DNA of 64,000 bases from Ulota crispa (lineage: Eukaryota > Streptophyta > Bryopsida > Orthotrichales > Orthotrichaceae), in the NCBI GenBank assembly GCA_963920765.1, contig OY987249.1:11656817-11720816 (forward strand), in the 5' to 3' direction. Within the stretch, counting starts at the first letter, position 1. Every line of letters begins with the position of its first letter. Positions 36,784 through 49,427 of the stretch are shown piece after piece. A program made the translations under genes and the position numbers. Under the pieces are notes generated by a model, which was not told the DNA's origin, searched no databases, and saw only the letters and a list, made by a program, of their open reading frames with translations.

Positions 36784-37060
36784 TTAGTGGCTGAGCTGCG
36801 TCATGGTCCCCTGCCTGCCCTCATGGTCCCAGTCTGCACTAGGACCGTCGATGCAAGAGCCCCCCTCCACCGCAGGTTCTTCTTGCCATGCATGCAGCAT
36901 TGCAGGCAGTCAATCACTGGAACGCCTGGGCCCCGGAGAATCTAAGTTTACTCCTTCTGCTGCAGTCAGTCTCCACTCTCCAGCCTCCACCAGTGCACCG
37001 AAGGGGTTTGACAGTTGGATCCCTCTAGGCCTCACATCCCACTGTATTCTCGAATTTGTA
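36784..37060. other. GC-rich island between elements
   Basis: This is much more GC-rich than its surroundings. A plus-strand ATG frame, 36803-37090, has no recognised motif. It may be a fragment of non-repeat DNA isolated by insertions. Confidence 0.35.
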
Positions 37061-37470
37061 GGGGAATTGACATATGCACACCGGGGTTGATATTTGCACA
37101 CCCCCTGCAGTAAGTTTTAGATTTCTACCATCATAAAGCTGAATTTGAGAATTTTGAATTCAGATTCGGACTTAGAGACCATGATTTAGTCTAAAATCAA
37201 AAAAAAGAAAGTTGCAATTCAACAACATCCAATGATAAAGTTTAATTAGGGGGAAAAGTGTTACTTTTACTTTTGTTTGTAAAAAAGTATAAGCTTCTTC
37301 ATTGGGTGTTGTTGAATGGCAACTTTTTTTTATGGTTCTAGACTAAATCATGGTCTCTAAGTCCAAATCTAAATTCAAAAAGCTCAAATTTAGCTTTTAG
37401 ATGGTAGAAATCTAAAATTTACCACAAGGGTGTGCAAATATCAACCCCAGTGTGCATATATCAGTTCCCA
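37061..37470. repeat. Inverted-repeat element, copy 2 (relative of 31463-31946)
   Basis: The arms contain GGGGTTGATATTTGCACACC on the left and the exact inverse on the right. The motif TGTGCA is repeated twice in each arm. The inner part matches 31463-31946 (ACCATGATTTAGTCTA, CCAATGA). Confidence 0.85.
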
Positions 37471-37615
37471 TTTTCAAATATATCACCAAAACACCAAATT
37501 TGAAAATTCTAAATTCATATTTGGATCTAGAGACCCCATCCTGAGACCCCACCTTGAGACCCCATCCAAAGACCCTAGCATTAGTCTACGACAATTGCAT
37601 TTGTTGGTGTATTAA

Positions 37616-38527
37616 CCCCTAAAAATCTTTTGTGCTTAGAGACCCAAAACTGCTTCAAAATACTAGTCCCCAAAGCAAGGTCAAAATCTTCATTGAAACT
37701 TACTTTTTAACAAATCCAAATGTAGGATCCTTTGGTTGACTTGCACAAGTATATTATCCCAAAATTTCAGAATGAATATCCCCACCAATTGCAAGATCAA
37801 TGTGCCTAAATTTCAAAATGTAGGCTTTTCTAGTCCTTCCAAAAGGTGAAATTTTGTTTTTCAAACTTTTTAGGGAAAGACATGTATGTTGTATTTCTTG
37901 TGCAATTTTGGCATTATGTTGGAAAATTGGTTGAAAGCATATATAAAAAATTTAACCAAAAAAAATTTTGGATTCATTGTTACAAAAATAGTAAAGTGAA
38001 AGGTATTGATGAATGAAAGATATAACTAATATGCTAATAAATTTTGGAAGAATTTGAAAATTGTTAATCCCAATGGTGAGAATCCTCTAACAAACAATTT
38101 GTAACTTCCGTTTTCATTTTCATTTGAATTTTTTCAAAATTCAAAGCAAAAAATGACTTTATATGTTTTTTCTACCCTCTTCCTACCTTTATTGCCTGCA
38201 AAATTAAACTTCATTTAACTCTTACCTCATTATTTGGAATTGAGTGATTCAAACTTTTTTGAGTAGGTATCAATCTATACAATTCTATAAAAAATAAAAA
38301 ATAAAATTTAGAATATATTTTTTGTAGCCCAATTTGACATTGAATTTGAAAAAACCTTATAACTTTTGCATTACATATTGGAATGACATGAAATAAAGCT
38401 TCACATGTAGATTATGATGAGTAGCATCCATCCTAGAAATTTCATGAAAAAATTCCAAATTATGAAGTCAATAAAACCTGGCCAAGTTCTCATAAAGCCC
38501 AAAGTGGGCTCCTTGGTCCTTTACGGG
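37616..38527. mobile_element. TTAA-flanked CCC-ended element, 912 bp
   Basis: The left end CCCCTAAAAATC and the inverse right end CCCGTAAAGGACC share only the outer few bases. TTAA is intact on both sides (37612-37615 and 38528-38531). There is no coding capacity. Confidence 0.68.
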
Positions 38528-38720
38528 TTAACATAAAGCATATCACCAAGGTAAACATTTTAGAGCCTTTTATGATTCCAATTTCCAATCTTATAATGAA
38601 ATCCATGAATGTCCAAAAAACTTGAAATGACTCTGATTGGATGCTAATTCTATCTCTTCCAAAAACAAAATATTAAAAAACATTTTGAAATTCAAACTCC
38701 CTAAACTTCGAATATAGTTA

Positions 38721-39529
38721 CCCCCCCTGTTCCTCTAAAAAGCTCCGAATTAGACACATTCCTTGTACTGCTAGAAGCTCCCTTTTGCTGATTTCAAAAG
38801 CTTAGAAAATGTTTGCCATGTTCAATGATCTCATGGGAGCAAGTTAACCCTTTAACGACTTGTTGACCAGTTCTTGTTCGATTTTTACTCTTTTCAATTT
38901 GTAAAGAGAGCATGTCAAGGAATTTGATAACATGGCAAAGGGGACGGATTTGGGGAATTGGAAAGTGAAGAGTTTAGGACAATAATCATGTCAATCTGAG
39001 GTCGCATGTGGCTAGAGGGTTGAAAAAACTAAAAGAGTACCGGCTGAAAATACACCAATAAATGCAAAAAAATGGTCATAATAACTAAAGAGTGAGCATA
39101 ATTCATGATGCATAACACTAAACGCTACAAGATACTTCCATTTGTACGGTCAAATTTGTGATAAACATCTGTATTCAATAACCCTAAAATGTCTCCCAAT
39201 GAAAATACAAAGGATTGCCCACCCCCAAAATCGACCACGGTCATTAAAGGGTTAAGCAATTAGAGAGCATTTCTCTCCTAGCAAGTTTGGCTTTGCCCAA
39301 TGAGGTATCATTGTTGCTAACAATCTTTAAATCATCAATAATGAGAAGCTTACACCGGGCACAAATATGGTACTTTTTGCATAGAATTTGGGTGCTCCAA
39401 TGGCAACATCAAAGCTGAAGATTTGGTAGATGGTATATTGATTGTAGAATGCATGTGTCACTAAGACTAAAAATACACTTAATCCTTTGCCAAGAAGCTT
39501 TTCGGACATGTTTAGAGGGACAGAAGGAG
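38721..39529. mobile_element. Stowaway-like MITE, copy 3, interrupted by a TTAA element
   Basis: The ends CCCCCCTGTTCCTCT and GGGACAGAAGGAG are diverged inverses flanked by TA (38719-38720 and 39530-39531). Orientation is opposite to copies 1 and 2. The body is split at CTCATGGGAGCAAG/GCAATTAGAGAGC by the insertion 38848-39251. Confidence 0.9.
38848..39251. mobile_element. Nested TTAA element with an internal empty-site proof
   Basis: Ends CCCTTTAACGAC and GGTCATTAAAGGG lie between TTAA 38844-38847 and TTAA 39252-39255. The sister MITEs at 4215-4801 and 14231-14601 read straight through the same position with a single TTAA. This defines the 404-bp element and its 4-bp target duplication exactly. 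Confidence 0.95.
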
Positions 39530-39534
39530 TACCT

Positions 39535-40497
39535 CATAGACCTCCTACCTAAATAAAAAATGTACTTCTATTTGAATATGTTGAACTTGTCTTTTGGAGT
39601 CAGCTAATGAAGATTGACTTGATTTACACCTGCAAATATTCGAAGGATACTGTATATTCATAGCATTTGTTGGTTTTCTGTGAGGAGAGGCAACTGCTTT
39701 AGAACCCCTGAATGTTCTATCCAATGTTATCATTAGGGAATTTCAAACTTCGAGGAAAGTAAGATTAAATAAAAAACGTTTTTGTATGAGGAAACTTTGG
39801 TTTTCTCATGTAAAATAGTGAAATCCACTTGTTGCACACCTAACAAGGGTGCAAGAAAAGTGCAAGCGCAAGCTTTCTTGGGTGAGAAACCAAGGAAGAT
39901 GACAAGGAACCAGCCTTGAGAGGCAGAGCGAAAAATACGCATTGGGCAAAGATAATACCGAAATAGATTTTGCTGAGAAACTTACCAAGCTTTGTAATCC
40001 CCTTATTATAATCTACCAAGCTTTGCAACCCCTACTATAAATACACACAATTGTACGGTGTTATCCTCTTTCCAAACTCGGATAAATGAATTCTACTACA
40101 AGTCAGCAAAACGAGAATAAGACGTTTGAATGAAACCAACCCATACGCAGACTCTGATCTCAAACAATGTCCACATGTAAGGGTAAGAGCTTTAAAGAGA
40201 AATCAAATGGATCGAATGGAGTAATGGTAAGGCATAATTGAATAGTGCGTTTCTACTTCAAATAAACATGCCAAGTGTGCAATTCTGACGATAAGAACTC
40301 ACTTGCAATTTTACCAATTCCATTACAAAAAGGGAAAAAACAAACAAACTGTAAATAACAATCTTCTTCAACTTAGAACCTACTTAAAAGAGTAGGCAGA
40401 AGTGTATTACCTTGAACAATTATCCAGGATTCAACCATCCGGTACAAAAATCCTCCAAATATACAAGAATTTCACTGTTCACCGAAAACGCAATCCT
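39535..40497. other. Intergenic DNA and 3' UTR of the UPF0047 gene
   Basis: No exon was recognised. The right-hand part probably carries the 3' UTR of the minus-strand gene ending at 40498. A short duplication, CTACCAAGCTTTG/CTTACCAAGCTTTG, occurs near 39982-40025. Confidence 0.45.
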
Positions 40498-43400
40498 TTA
40501 CACTCCAGTCATTGTAACAACCACCTTCCGCGCAGAAGCATGATCACGGTGTTCACACATCCAAATCCCCTGCAAAAATGCCAAATACACCAAATACACC
40601 AAATGTTAAAACAAACATGTAGTTTTCTTTAAATAAATAAACCAGGGTCTGTAATTAAAACCGGATATGTCATTATACAGGCTCTGTAGATAGTGAGAAT
40701 TTAAAGAGTCGATGGTTTCGCCCTACTGGATTGTGATTGTACACGATTTGTAACTCAATATGGACCCAAACGCGTCAAGCTGAGTCTCAAATCAAAGGAT
40801 TTTCTTACAAATTCTAATGAGATTATACCAAACTTTTCAAATTAGTGTACATATTAAAATCATTTAAAAGTGATGGCAACGATAAGAGACTTTGAAGCTC
40901 ACATGCAACTAAGAGTTGCCACCTCCTTATACACTTATAGCAAAGTGTAGCAAAGTAAGTACAGTAAAGCAGCACTCAACTCCATGTTGCCCATATTTGC
41001 ACATTAAGTTTCAAAGGAAGCCCACTTGGCTTTGGGGTCTCTATTTTTTATCTATCAATACAGAATCCCAAACACAAGGTCACTCAAATTAGAGGCAATG
41101 AAGTTATGAAGAATTTGAATAGATCTCTTCTGGTGTTACGGTTTTTAATCGGACTCATCATGATTCAGTGGCAGCAACAATTCTTCTGGTGTCCTGAACG
41201 ACCTTACAGGTCAGTACAGCGACTGAAGGTTACTGAAATTACCTGCCATGTCCCTAAATTGAGTCGACCATCGGTGATTGGAATTCTGCACAAAAAATAA
41301 AATAGTTTATAAAATAACTCAGCGTGGTAGAGATGAGTTAAAAACCTCCATATGTATAGCTCCCTTGTGCGAAACAGCCATCCACCTAATCATTCTACAC
41401 AAATGGGGTTTTTAAGATCAAGGAAGAAAAGTTTAACATACAGTGCTCACAAATTGTACCACCATTAGATACGTACTCAAAAGAGAAGTTCATATATTCA
41501 ACGAAAATATCTGAAGATCACACGCCTTAAATTCTACATGAATATATGTTTCGTGACGTAATTAACGCCTCTCACGAACAAATAAATGGGGGACTACTCC
41601 AAAAAGTTTCAACCAATTAGAATAAAAGAATCTATTCAGGTGATCGATATATGACATCAAATATTTGATCCAATTACGTTTATAACAAGGATATTAATCG
41701 TCAAAACAGATACTGGAATTGAATTCTGTAACTAGGCTAGATGGAGTAGAGAAGAACATACGAGAGTGTGCAACCAAACACGGATGACTTGATATGTGCT
41801 GGCATATCATCAGGTCCTGCGGAATAATGTGTACATAATGGTTGATTTTAACTCTCAATTATACAAATAATAATAGGAAAGTATTAGTTGCCATGACAAA
41901 ACAAGCAAATTTCAAAACGAGCACTTCCTCAACATCCTAGTGCATACAGAATCGTGTGTTTTGCTACAGGTATAACAATACAGAAATGGAATATTCTATG
42001 AGGCAGTACATAGCTTCAGATGATGCAAAAAAAAATGCGTGTGTATCAAGTAAGAACTCTAACTTATCTCAAAAACATACCTTCTATTGTATGTTTCCAA
42101 GGTGCTTTCCGCCCCTATGAGAAAGCATCAGATATTGAGCGTCAGTTCAAATCACTATTGCAGATAAATGAAATTCAGAAACGGATTGCTAAATGAAGAC
42201 TCAAACACAAGAGCTGAAAAGGCCGACTACCAGAAAGATGGAGCTACTTCATGCTTAGGCATGAGCATACAACCTCAAATTCAGGTTGCTTGTACGTCCA
42301 GAGACTGCATAGCAAGAGTTATATTTACCTCAGGTACTGTCCCAGTTAGCCAAGTTTCAACGTCATCGAGTACATCGCTGTCATAGTTTTCATTGATGGT
42401 AAGCGACGCACTGGTGTGTTGCACTGTTTTCAGAAAAGTACACCACTCTTCTTATAAGGTGCGAAAATTTTAAGCATACTCTAACATTCAGACTATAAGA
42501 TCGTTTATATACTGTCACAGACTAGCACAATGGTGACAACTCTCCACATGTACCATGTAAGACCAAACCTCACAACCTCTGAACTCGCGACCTCAAAGAG
42601 ATAAGAGTAAATTCAAAATACGATCGTTCAGCAAGAGTGAGAGCAGCTCAGTATGGCACAATGAAACACAATAAACCAGAAAGTAGTACTTACGAAAGAA
42701 ATGAGCAAGACCACATTGGAAATGCGCCAAATCAGCCTCCACATCTTTCAAGATCTGTCAATAAGTAAAACACACCCGTTATCTAGGAGTACTCGAATTG
42801 AAATGCTTCAAAATCCTGCAAACAATATCGCCAACCATTTGCTGCTGACCAGTTCTACACTGTTTAAACACCCCATTCTCAAATATGCAACAAAGTTTCC
42901 ATCTGTTCAAGAAAATCTACCAGGAAACCTTTACTTCATCCCACACAAAAGCAAAGAACCCCTAGAGATCCCAATGATTTTTGTAAGTTTTTTAATAGAC
43001 CCTAACGGAAATCCCTTCTTAGCTTGGCGGCCATTTCAATCTTGTAACAAATCCTAATCGCTTCATAGAGTTTGTGATTAATGATAATCTTCAAAGAATA
43101 TACAAAAGCCATATGAAGGGTCTTCAAATTATTGGTCCTGGAAAGAAAAAACCATATAGTATGCTCACAGGGCACTGGGTTTCTGCTTTAGGGTTCTCCG
43201 TACTACAAACTAAACCACGGTACAGGATTAAAACAAGACTGGTACAGAGTTCCACTCCACAAACTAGGCTTGGGGAGCAAGGCATCACAAGCTAAATCTG
43301 GCAAACATTAAACTGTAGCTACATACAGGCCATGGAGAAAGCCATCAAATATCAAAACCTGTCACTTTGTTTCCCATTATTCAAAATTACAAAATCCACT

Positions 43401-44227
43401 ACATTGAAAAGACCACATAAATTAACCCATATACACTATCTAGTCCCCATTTGCTTCAGAAGCCAGGAAGCTTAGTATCAACAAAAGCTAAATCTACAGC
43501 AAATGTGAAGAAACTTGAGTAGGTTGCTACTAAAAATTTGGGCCACTACTGCAATACGCAAAAGCCTCTCATAAAGTAGCTGCTTAGTCAATTGTAGCAG
43601 CCAAATGGACGCGGGGGGTAACATTGTGAGCAAATGGATGACAATGTCGACTTCACTGATTAAACGATATTCTATTCTAATGCCTTTTCTACAGCTGCAA
43701 AAATGGATGCAACCATACTGTATACATACTTATTTGTTGCAAATCTCGTTATTTGAGAAAATCCATACCGTTCTGAATGCGCCACTAGGTGCACCTTACT
43801 ATTCTGACATACAATCAATAGCATAAACGAAACACGAAATACCAAGAATAGTAATTATTTTGATAAATCTCTATAGGACAAATACCCGGTAGAGCAGAGA
43901 CAGCCAGTGACTATCTAATAGCAGTGACGAACATAGCCAAGCAAAAAACGATTGCGTTTACATTGGGAAGTAGATCACTCAGGCGATTCCTGAATTGATA
44001 AAATACAGCTAATATTTCAAGTGCAGTTGTAGCGAGAAGCGCTTGGACTACGGAAGGAGAAGTTACATCAACCAAAAGAACTGCAAAATACTTACAGAAG
44101 TTGTAATAAGATGACAGCCACGCTTCGCAGCAGGAAGTGTGACGGTTTTCTGCGCCCACTTGGGCACCTTAGCCGAGTCTCCACCAACAAAACTCGACGT
44201 TGACTTCTTTCTCTTGTCCTGCTCCAT
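40498..44227 (-). CDS. UPF0047/YjbQ-family protein
   Basis: Small single-domain family found from bacteria to plants; a bacterial member (YjbQ) has been linked to thiamine-phosphate synthase-like activity, and the plant role is unclear. Exons from the start: 44227-44096, 42754-42694, 42423-42329, 42114-42081, 41816-41762, 41285-41243 and 40569-40498. All are GT-AG and in phase, giving 163 residues, close to the family length with a short N-terminal addition. Motifs seen: PKWAQKTVTLPAAKRGCHLI (22-41), HFFLQHTSASLTINENYDSD (62-81), the family signature with the conserved His-Thr-Ser, then EGPDDMPAHIKSSVFG (107-122), and NLGTWQGIWMCEHRDH (135-150). The C-terminus is VVVTMTGV. No convincing organelle targeting peptide is visible. 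Key residues all look intact. Confidence 0.95.
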
Positions 44228-45720
44228 CTATTCCAGCAAAATAAACTCAGAAAAAGAAGAGGTTTCCAAAGCCATTACATCACAATTCAAGGGAAAATTG
44301 TTACTGCTAAGGGCTACTTGAGACTGCATAAGTTGAAGTAACAATCTTCAAAGTTGAAGCAACATTAAGACATATTATGAAACATTTGGGATAATAAATA
44401 TCCAATCCACCTCAAAAAGTCGCTTGAAACGTTGCTAACTAGAATAATATTAGCATGTCACGTAAGAGAGCCAAGTAAGCACCAACTCTTCATCGTTATA
44501 GTTGCTTGGACTTAGAGTAAAGTTGGCAACACGAACAAAAAAAGATTCTTACACAAATGAATGTAAATTTTTTTTGGTATCTGAAGCTTGTTACTTCAAA
44601 CTCGGCAACCTGGAGGCGCTGAGATAGATTTCGATATTCCAGCCTTACTGTCTAGATTTGCACTAAATGCTCGAAAGTAAATCATGCAGGAGATACTGAT
44701 TACTCTGCTCTAGAATTATTCCATGCGGAGACCCGGGCCGTTACTGTTATGTCACAATAGCAATAGGTTAGAGCGTAACCTTAGTTCCTTCTGTACGTTC
44801 ATTTGATTCCGTCCCTTGTCCTCAAATGATTGCTAACAGATCAACCAGCTACAAGATCCTCAAAACTATCCAAATGTCGCCAAAATTAGGAATATCAAAC
44901 GATCCTTCAATAAATATAAAATTCACCTTGATTCTGCCCTCGACAACACGAAAATGCAGCACACAGACAACACAATGTTTAGATTCATGTGCACAAATTC
45001 TAAAACGTATAAATCACAATTCGAAACCAAGAATTCCAAAACAAATAAATCACAATTGATGAAGATATTATTAAGAGATTCGTCGTCCTAGCAAGGTGCA
45101 CACATACGACGAAGGAGTTCTCGATCTCTTACCCTAAACCCTAAACCGCTCACTGCAATTTCCGTTTTCTACTACTTTCTCTTCAAACAATCCTGCTCAG
45201 AGAAAGAGGTTACCTTCACTGGCAAATTGCAATTGACTAGTTTCAGATTAACCTCAACAAAAGGAATTCAAAAATCCGAGGTAGGAGAAATTCGCTCCTG
45301 TTCTAAAGTCGCCTCGTCAAACCTCGTCTTTTTCAGTACAACTCAAAAGCTTACCTCCAAATCCAGCTGAAATTCCAGGAATCGGGTTCAAGAATGTTTG
45401 CTAAAAGCACTCCGTTACTAAAATACTGGCAGCCCGCAACTGCGAAACTTGCGTTGCCGCACCGTTCTTTAGAGCAAAAGGTGCTCTGCCTTAATGATAC
45501 TTGGCGGGTCTCGGAGCCAGGTGGAGCGGTCGCCGTCCAGTGGTAGCCGCCCTCAGTCATCACCATCCTTTCGTTGTATACGTGGCCTTCTATGCAGAGC
45601 TCCACATGGGCAGACGTGTGCCGTTTCACTTGCTATGGCTGTGGGCACATGGCCATCTGTCTTGTGAACTCTTGCATGACATTTTAGGTCCTGGTGGGGC
45701 AGCTCAAAATCCCCAGAAAA
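44228..45720 (-). promoter_or_regulatory. UPF0047 gene leader intron and upstream exon
   Basis: The ATG directly follows an acceptor (GGAATAG). A donor GGAG/GTAAGC lies at 45355/45354, so a leader intron of about 1.1 kb is likely. Another donor, GAAG/GTAACC, at about 45212 would give a second form. An open frame in the upstream exon (45629-45351) has no ATG at its start and does not join the coding frame. Confidence 0.5.
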
Positions 45721-45732
45721 ATTAACACCTAA

Positions 45733-46099
45733 GGTAGGAATACCATAATCGGTTACCCCCGCTCTACTTGGAGAAGTACACTATTCTGAAACCAACAATA
45801 GTTGGTTCTGAAAAAGATTTTGAAATATTTTAAAAAGATTTTATTTTTTGCGTTTGATTAGTTCACACATATTTGGGAACAAGGTTTTAGAGGTAATCAT
45901 TTAAGGTACATTCATGAAACGAGAATAGGTTGAAATCAAGAATCCACATTTATATTGCATAAAATATTCATTTTTGAGTAAATTTTTTTGCACTCTTCCT
46001 TATCCTTGTTTTTGCACAAATTGAGCTTAATTTCTCAAGAAATTCCCCATATCTTATAGTCTAAAGTGGCTTATTATAACCGTTTATGGTATTTCTACC
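45733..46099. mobile_element. GGTAG-group MITE
   Basis: Ends GGTAGGAATACCATAATCGG and the inverse (CCGTTTATGGTATTTCTACC) match over about 20 bp. Flanks are CTAA and TTAA. Confidence 0.78.
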
Positions 46100-46446
46100 T
46101 TAAATGCCGAGGCAGTTGTGAAAAAACATTTTGAAAGACTGTAAAAAGCAGTTTTTTACTTGATTCTTTTTCAAAAGTGATCATAAACACATGATCTATT
46201 GTGGAAGGTAAAGAACAACCTCACCAAATATATTTGTATTTTTAGGTAACCCAAATTGTGGGAAGATTCAAAGCTACAATGTTAGATACATGTCTGATGC
46301 TGCCTTTATTGCAATTTTCATGAGGTCAGTATGTATTGTTGACTTTTGCAATAGCTGGACACTTACCACACCAATGATACCATTAGAGTCATTGTAGAAG
46401 TCATTATAACCGGGCTAGTTGCGATAACCAGCTCAGCATTTAAAGA
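46100..46446. mobile_element. TTAA-group element, subfamily C copy 2
   Basis: The body matches 35749-36111. The left end (CCTTAAATGCCGAGG) overlaps the end of the previous element, and the right end GCATTTAAAGA is followed by TTAA. The exact left boundary is uncertain by a few bases. Confidence 0.68.
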
Positions 46447-46450
46447 TTAA

Positions 46451-47035
46451 AGAGCAAGTATAAGTTAGAGGCTAGGCATGCATGCATAAGACCAGGTTCT
46501 AATTTTTGTTTTTGTCACAGTAGAGTAGTCCGCACCCCATAATGCAAGCAGGTAAGGAAAAATGACTAAAATTGGAACAAATAAATGATATATGGAAGGT
46601 CATCCCAAAAACTGTTAGTATAAGCTACTTTCATCCAAAATCTGACAAATTGGGATTTTGCTCCAAAAAGGATCTGACAATTTCATCCAATCTTTCGCAT
46701 GAATTTCTTAGTTTAATGGTCACCGATAGATTTTTGAGAAAAAATTTAGATAAAAATTTGCCTAGAAATTAAATGTTATGTAGGACCACACAATGAAGAA
46801 ACAATCAAATGATTCCTCATTTTATGTTTGGGCAACAATTGAATAATTTTTCAAATCTTTATGTGCATATTGCAAGCAAATATGAAAGAATTTGATATTG
46901 TGAATAAATGCAATGGATGACTCACACTGAATTGAATTGAAAAACCTGTGCAAAAGCTACTAGAACTATGCAGCATTCTTCCATAAAAAAATTCTATAAA
47001 GACTTGGCCGCTAGGGTTGGATATGTCCATTAAGG
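46451..47035. other. Intergenic DNA
   Basis: No supported gene. A plus-strand frame at 46572-46772 lacks motifs. Confidence 0.4.
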
Positions 47036-47039
47036 ATTA

Positions 47040-48026
47040 AGTTCCAACCTTCTAAGGATCATTATATTTTCTCCACTACATGGCCCCATGTACCTTTAAA
47101 TGTGTTGAAATTTAATCTTGAGAGGCTGATTTACACTAGGAGTACTCCTAGAAAATGGCATTTTTTGACTCAACATTATGACTGTCGTGAGTCATTTTGT
47201 GTCCAAAATGACTCTAGAATGCCTCATGGTAGTCATAGTGCTGAGTAAAAAAAAGTCATTTTCTTGTAGTCCATCAAATTTTGGGTTATTTGAACCAAAA
47301 TTTGAAACCATATTTTTTGCATCAAGCACTCATTATGTAAATTGACCTTTTCTCTCATTTTGAGCTCTTCATGCAAGTTATGTGTGAGAAGAGCCTTATA
47401 TTTCTAAAAAGTAGGGTTTTGCACATTTGCAATAAGACTAGTTTCACACAAAATGGATAAATATAGCAATCACAAGGTGTAGCTAAGTGGACAAAAAGGG
47501 TAAAAAATCCCACTTTATTTGCTACCCTAAAATGCTTTCACAAGATATTTGATAAATGCCATGGAGAATCCAATTGGTGAAAACAATCAATAATTGCCTT
47601 TAAATGTAGGATGACAAATTGTAATAATGAATTGATATCACTATTTCAAAAGATCTTCATATACTATAATTATACTACTACTATTGCATAGAGAAATAAT
47701 ACAAAAGTATTTCTTAAGCAATTAGTTGAATTTTTTTAGGATTGCACAATTGAAATGTGGCATTCTCCTTGATTGTTTGATGTATTGTGTTGTTGCTTTG
47801 ATCCATCTTTGACCAAATATGGATCCATATTTTGAGGCCATGTTGTATAAACACCATTATTTATCAACTCATATACCCAATTCGAATATTGTTTTTTGGT
47901 TGGATGCAAAATTCTTGTGATCACAAGCATTTTTCAAGACGGAATTCCAAATTGTTGAGCGATTTTACTATGTAGGCCAAAAACCACTCTACTAAGCCAA
48001 AATATGGTTTAGTGCTCTCTAAAGGA
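47040..48026. mobile_element. TTAA-group element, subfamily D copy 1, left end unclear
   Basis: The right half aligns with 51250-52156, sharing AGGTGTAGCTAAGTGGACAA and TTGATCCATCTTTGAC. The right end GCTCTCTAAAGGA is followed by TTAA 48027-48030. The left end could not be matched and 47040 is a guess from a nearby TTAA. A separate hairpin is inserted at about 47145-47266. Confidence 0.55.
47145..47266. repeat. Short hairpin inside the element above
   Basis: Arms CTAGAAAATGGCATTTTTTG and, inverted, AAAAAAGTCATTTTCTTG pair, as do CAACATTATGACT and AGTCATAGTGCTG. The related element at 51250 lacks this segment, which indicates a nested insertion. Confidence 0.68.
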
Positions 48027-48030
48027 TTAA

Positions 48031-48973
48031 CCGTGGCTAAATTAAGCAAAACAACCCCTATGAATTTTTACTGCAACAAAAATGTGATAATGGTTTCAGC
48101 ACATTTAGCAATTTTTTTTGGCAATTCTTTTAGCAATATAAGCAATTTATGAAATTCACATGAAAGGCACTAAAGGCCCGTTCTCACTAGACTAGTGAAT
48201 GAGTTTTGGTGAGGGAGATTTTGTCATTTAGCTTAACGTGTGTCCACAGAAATGGTAAGAAGATACATCCCTCAAACATCTAAGAGAATGCGTCAATGAA
48301 AAACGTTCCCTCTAAGGACGCATTCCTTCATTTTCAGTAATCAATAGGATGATGCTATGTGACCTCAAAAGAAGAAAATAATCAAGTGAGACCTTCTAAA
48401 GTACTTGATGTCTAAAACTTTTTCATACTTTTAGTTTAATTTATAGTTGTTTCTTCGTGATTATTCCATTGACTTGTACTGCCAATGAGAATGAGATTTG
48501 TGATAAACCATCTCAAACAGTGTTCACAACTTACTGATCCGTCAGTGAACGTCCCGATGGGAACGGGGCATGAGGCTAGTCCTGCTAAAGATGTTGGTGT
48601 TTGCCTACAGTGCAAGAATTCCAACGCCTGACGGTGCCCCGGATGAAAGTTTGGTTCATAACTGCCGTCCTGCTAAGTTATAGTACAAGTCTGCCCAGCA
48701 GTAAAAGATTCTTGTTCATTTTCAAATCTGCCACCTTGCACAACGATTCCCAAGAGAGCTCCCACTCCCAGGCAATCTGTGACTCTGTTCCCGTGTCTCT
48801 CACTGAACTTAACTTATTCATTTAGGGGCCTCACAAGTTTCCCCACTTCCTAGGCGCTTGCTCATTCAAATTCTCAGCCAGGAAGGTGACCAAACTCAAA
48901 GTCATTTTCCATTTACCTTTCTCCTGTTTTTTTCTTTCAACCCATACTGCATACCAGTGTTCGCAAATGAGAC
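48031..48973. other. Intergenic DNA
   Basis: Non-repeat sequence without a supported gene. Open frames at 48436-48624 (-) and 48601-48825 (+) show no motif. Confidence 0.4.
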
Positions 48974-48977
48974 TTAA

Positions 48978-49215
48978 CCCCTAAAGGATGTTGCCTACCA
49001 AAAATATTGTTTGTATTTGTACAAGAACCATTTAGTACTTAAAGAAATGATTATATGACAAATGTTAAAAATTCCCCAAAAAATCCTATTTGACAAGTAG
49101 TATGTCTATGACTTGGCTTGAAACTTACAACTTCGATGGGGTTCATGTGCTATCCAAATCCCCATCCGTATACAACTTGGGAGTCTATATACAAAACAAC
49201 AACATCTTTTAGGGG
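48978..49215. mobile_element. TTAA-flanked CCCCTAAAGG MITE, 238 bp
   Basis: Ends CCCCTAAAGGATGTTG and CAACATCTTTTAGGGG are close inverses, between TTAA 48974-48977 and TTAA 49216-49219. Non-coding. Confidence 0.9.
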
Positions 49216-49427
49216 TTAATTTTTGCAAAACTTTTACCAATTTCTATTTAAACAATTACAAGAAAAAAAACATGTGGATTACCACATGTTAAATTTAATT
49301 TATTAGCAACTTTATTAATTTTTTTTAAAACTTGTTGGAGCTGATTACAAAAATCATGTTCAAGATCATTGTTGCTTACATTAGGATAACCACCGTGTGG
49401 CACCAGCTCCAATCATTAGAAGGTTAA

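Noticed and set aside
45351..45629. Frame that might extend the UPF0047 protein N-terminally
   Set aside because: No ATG at its start, and the splice to the next exon does not keep frame.
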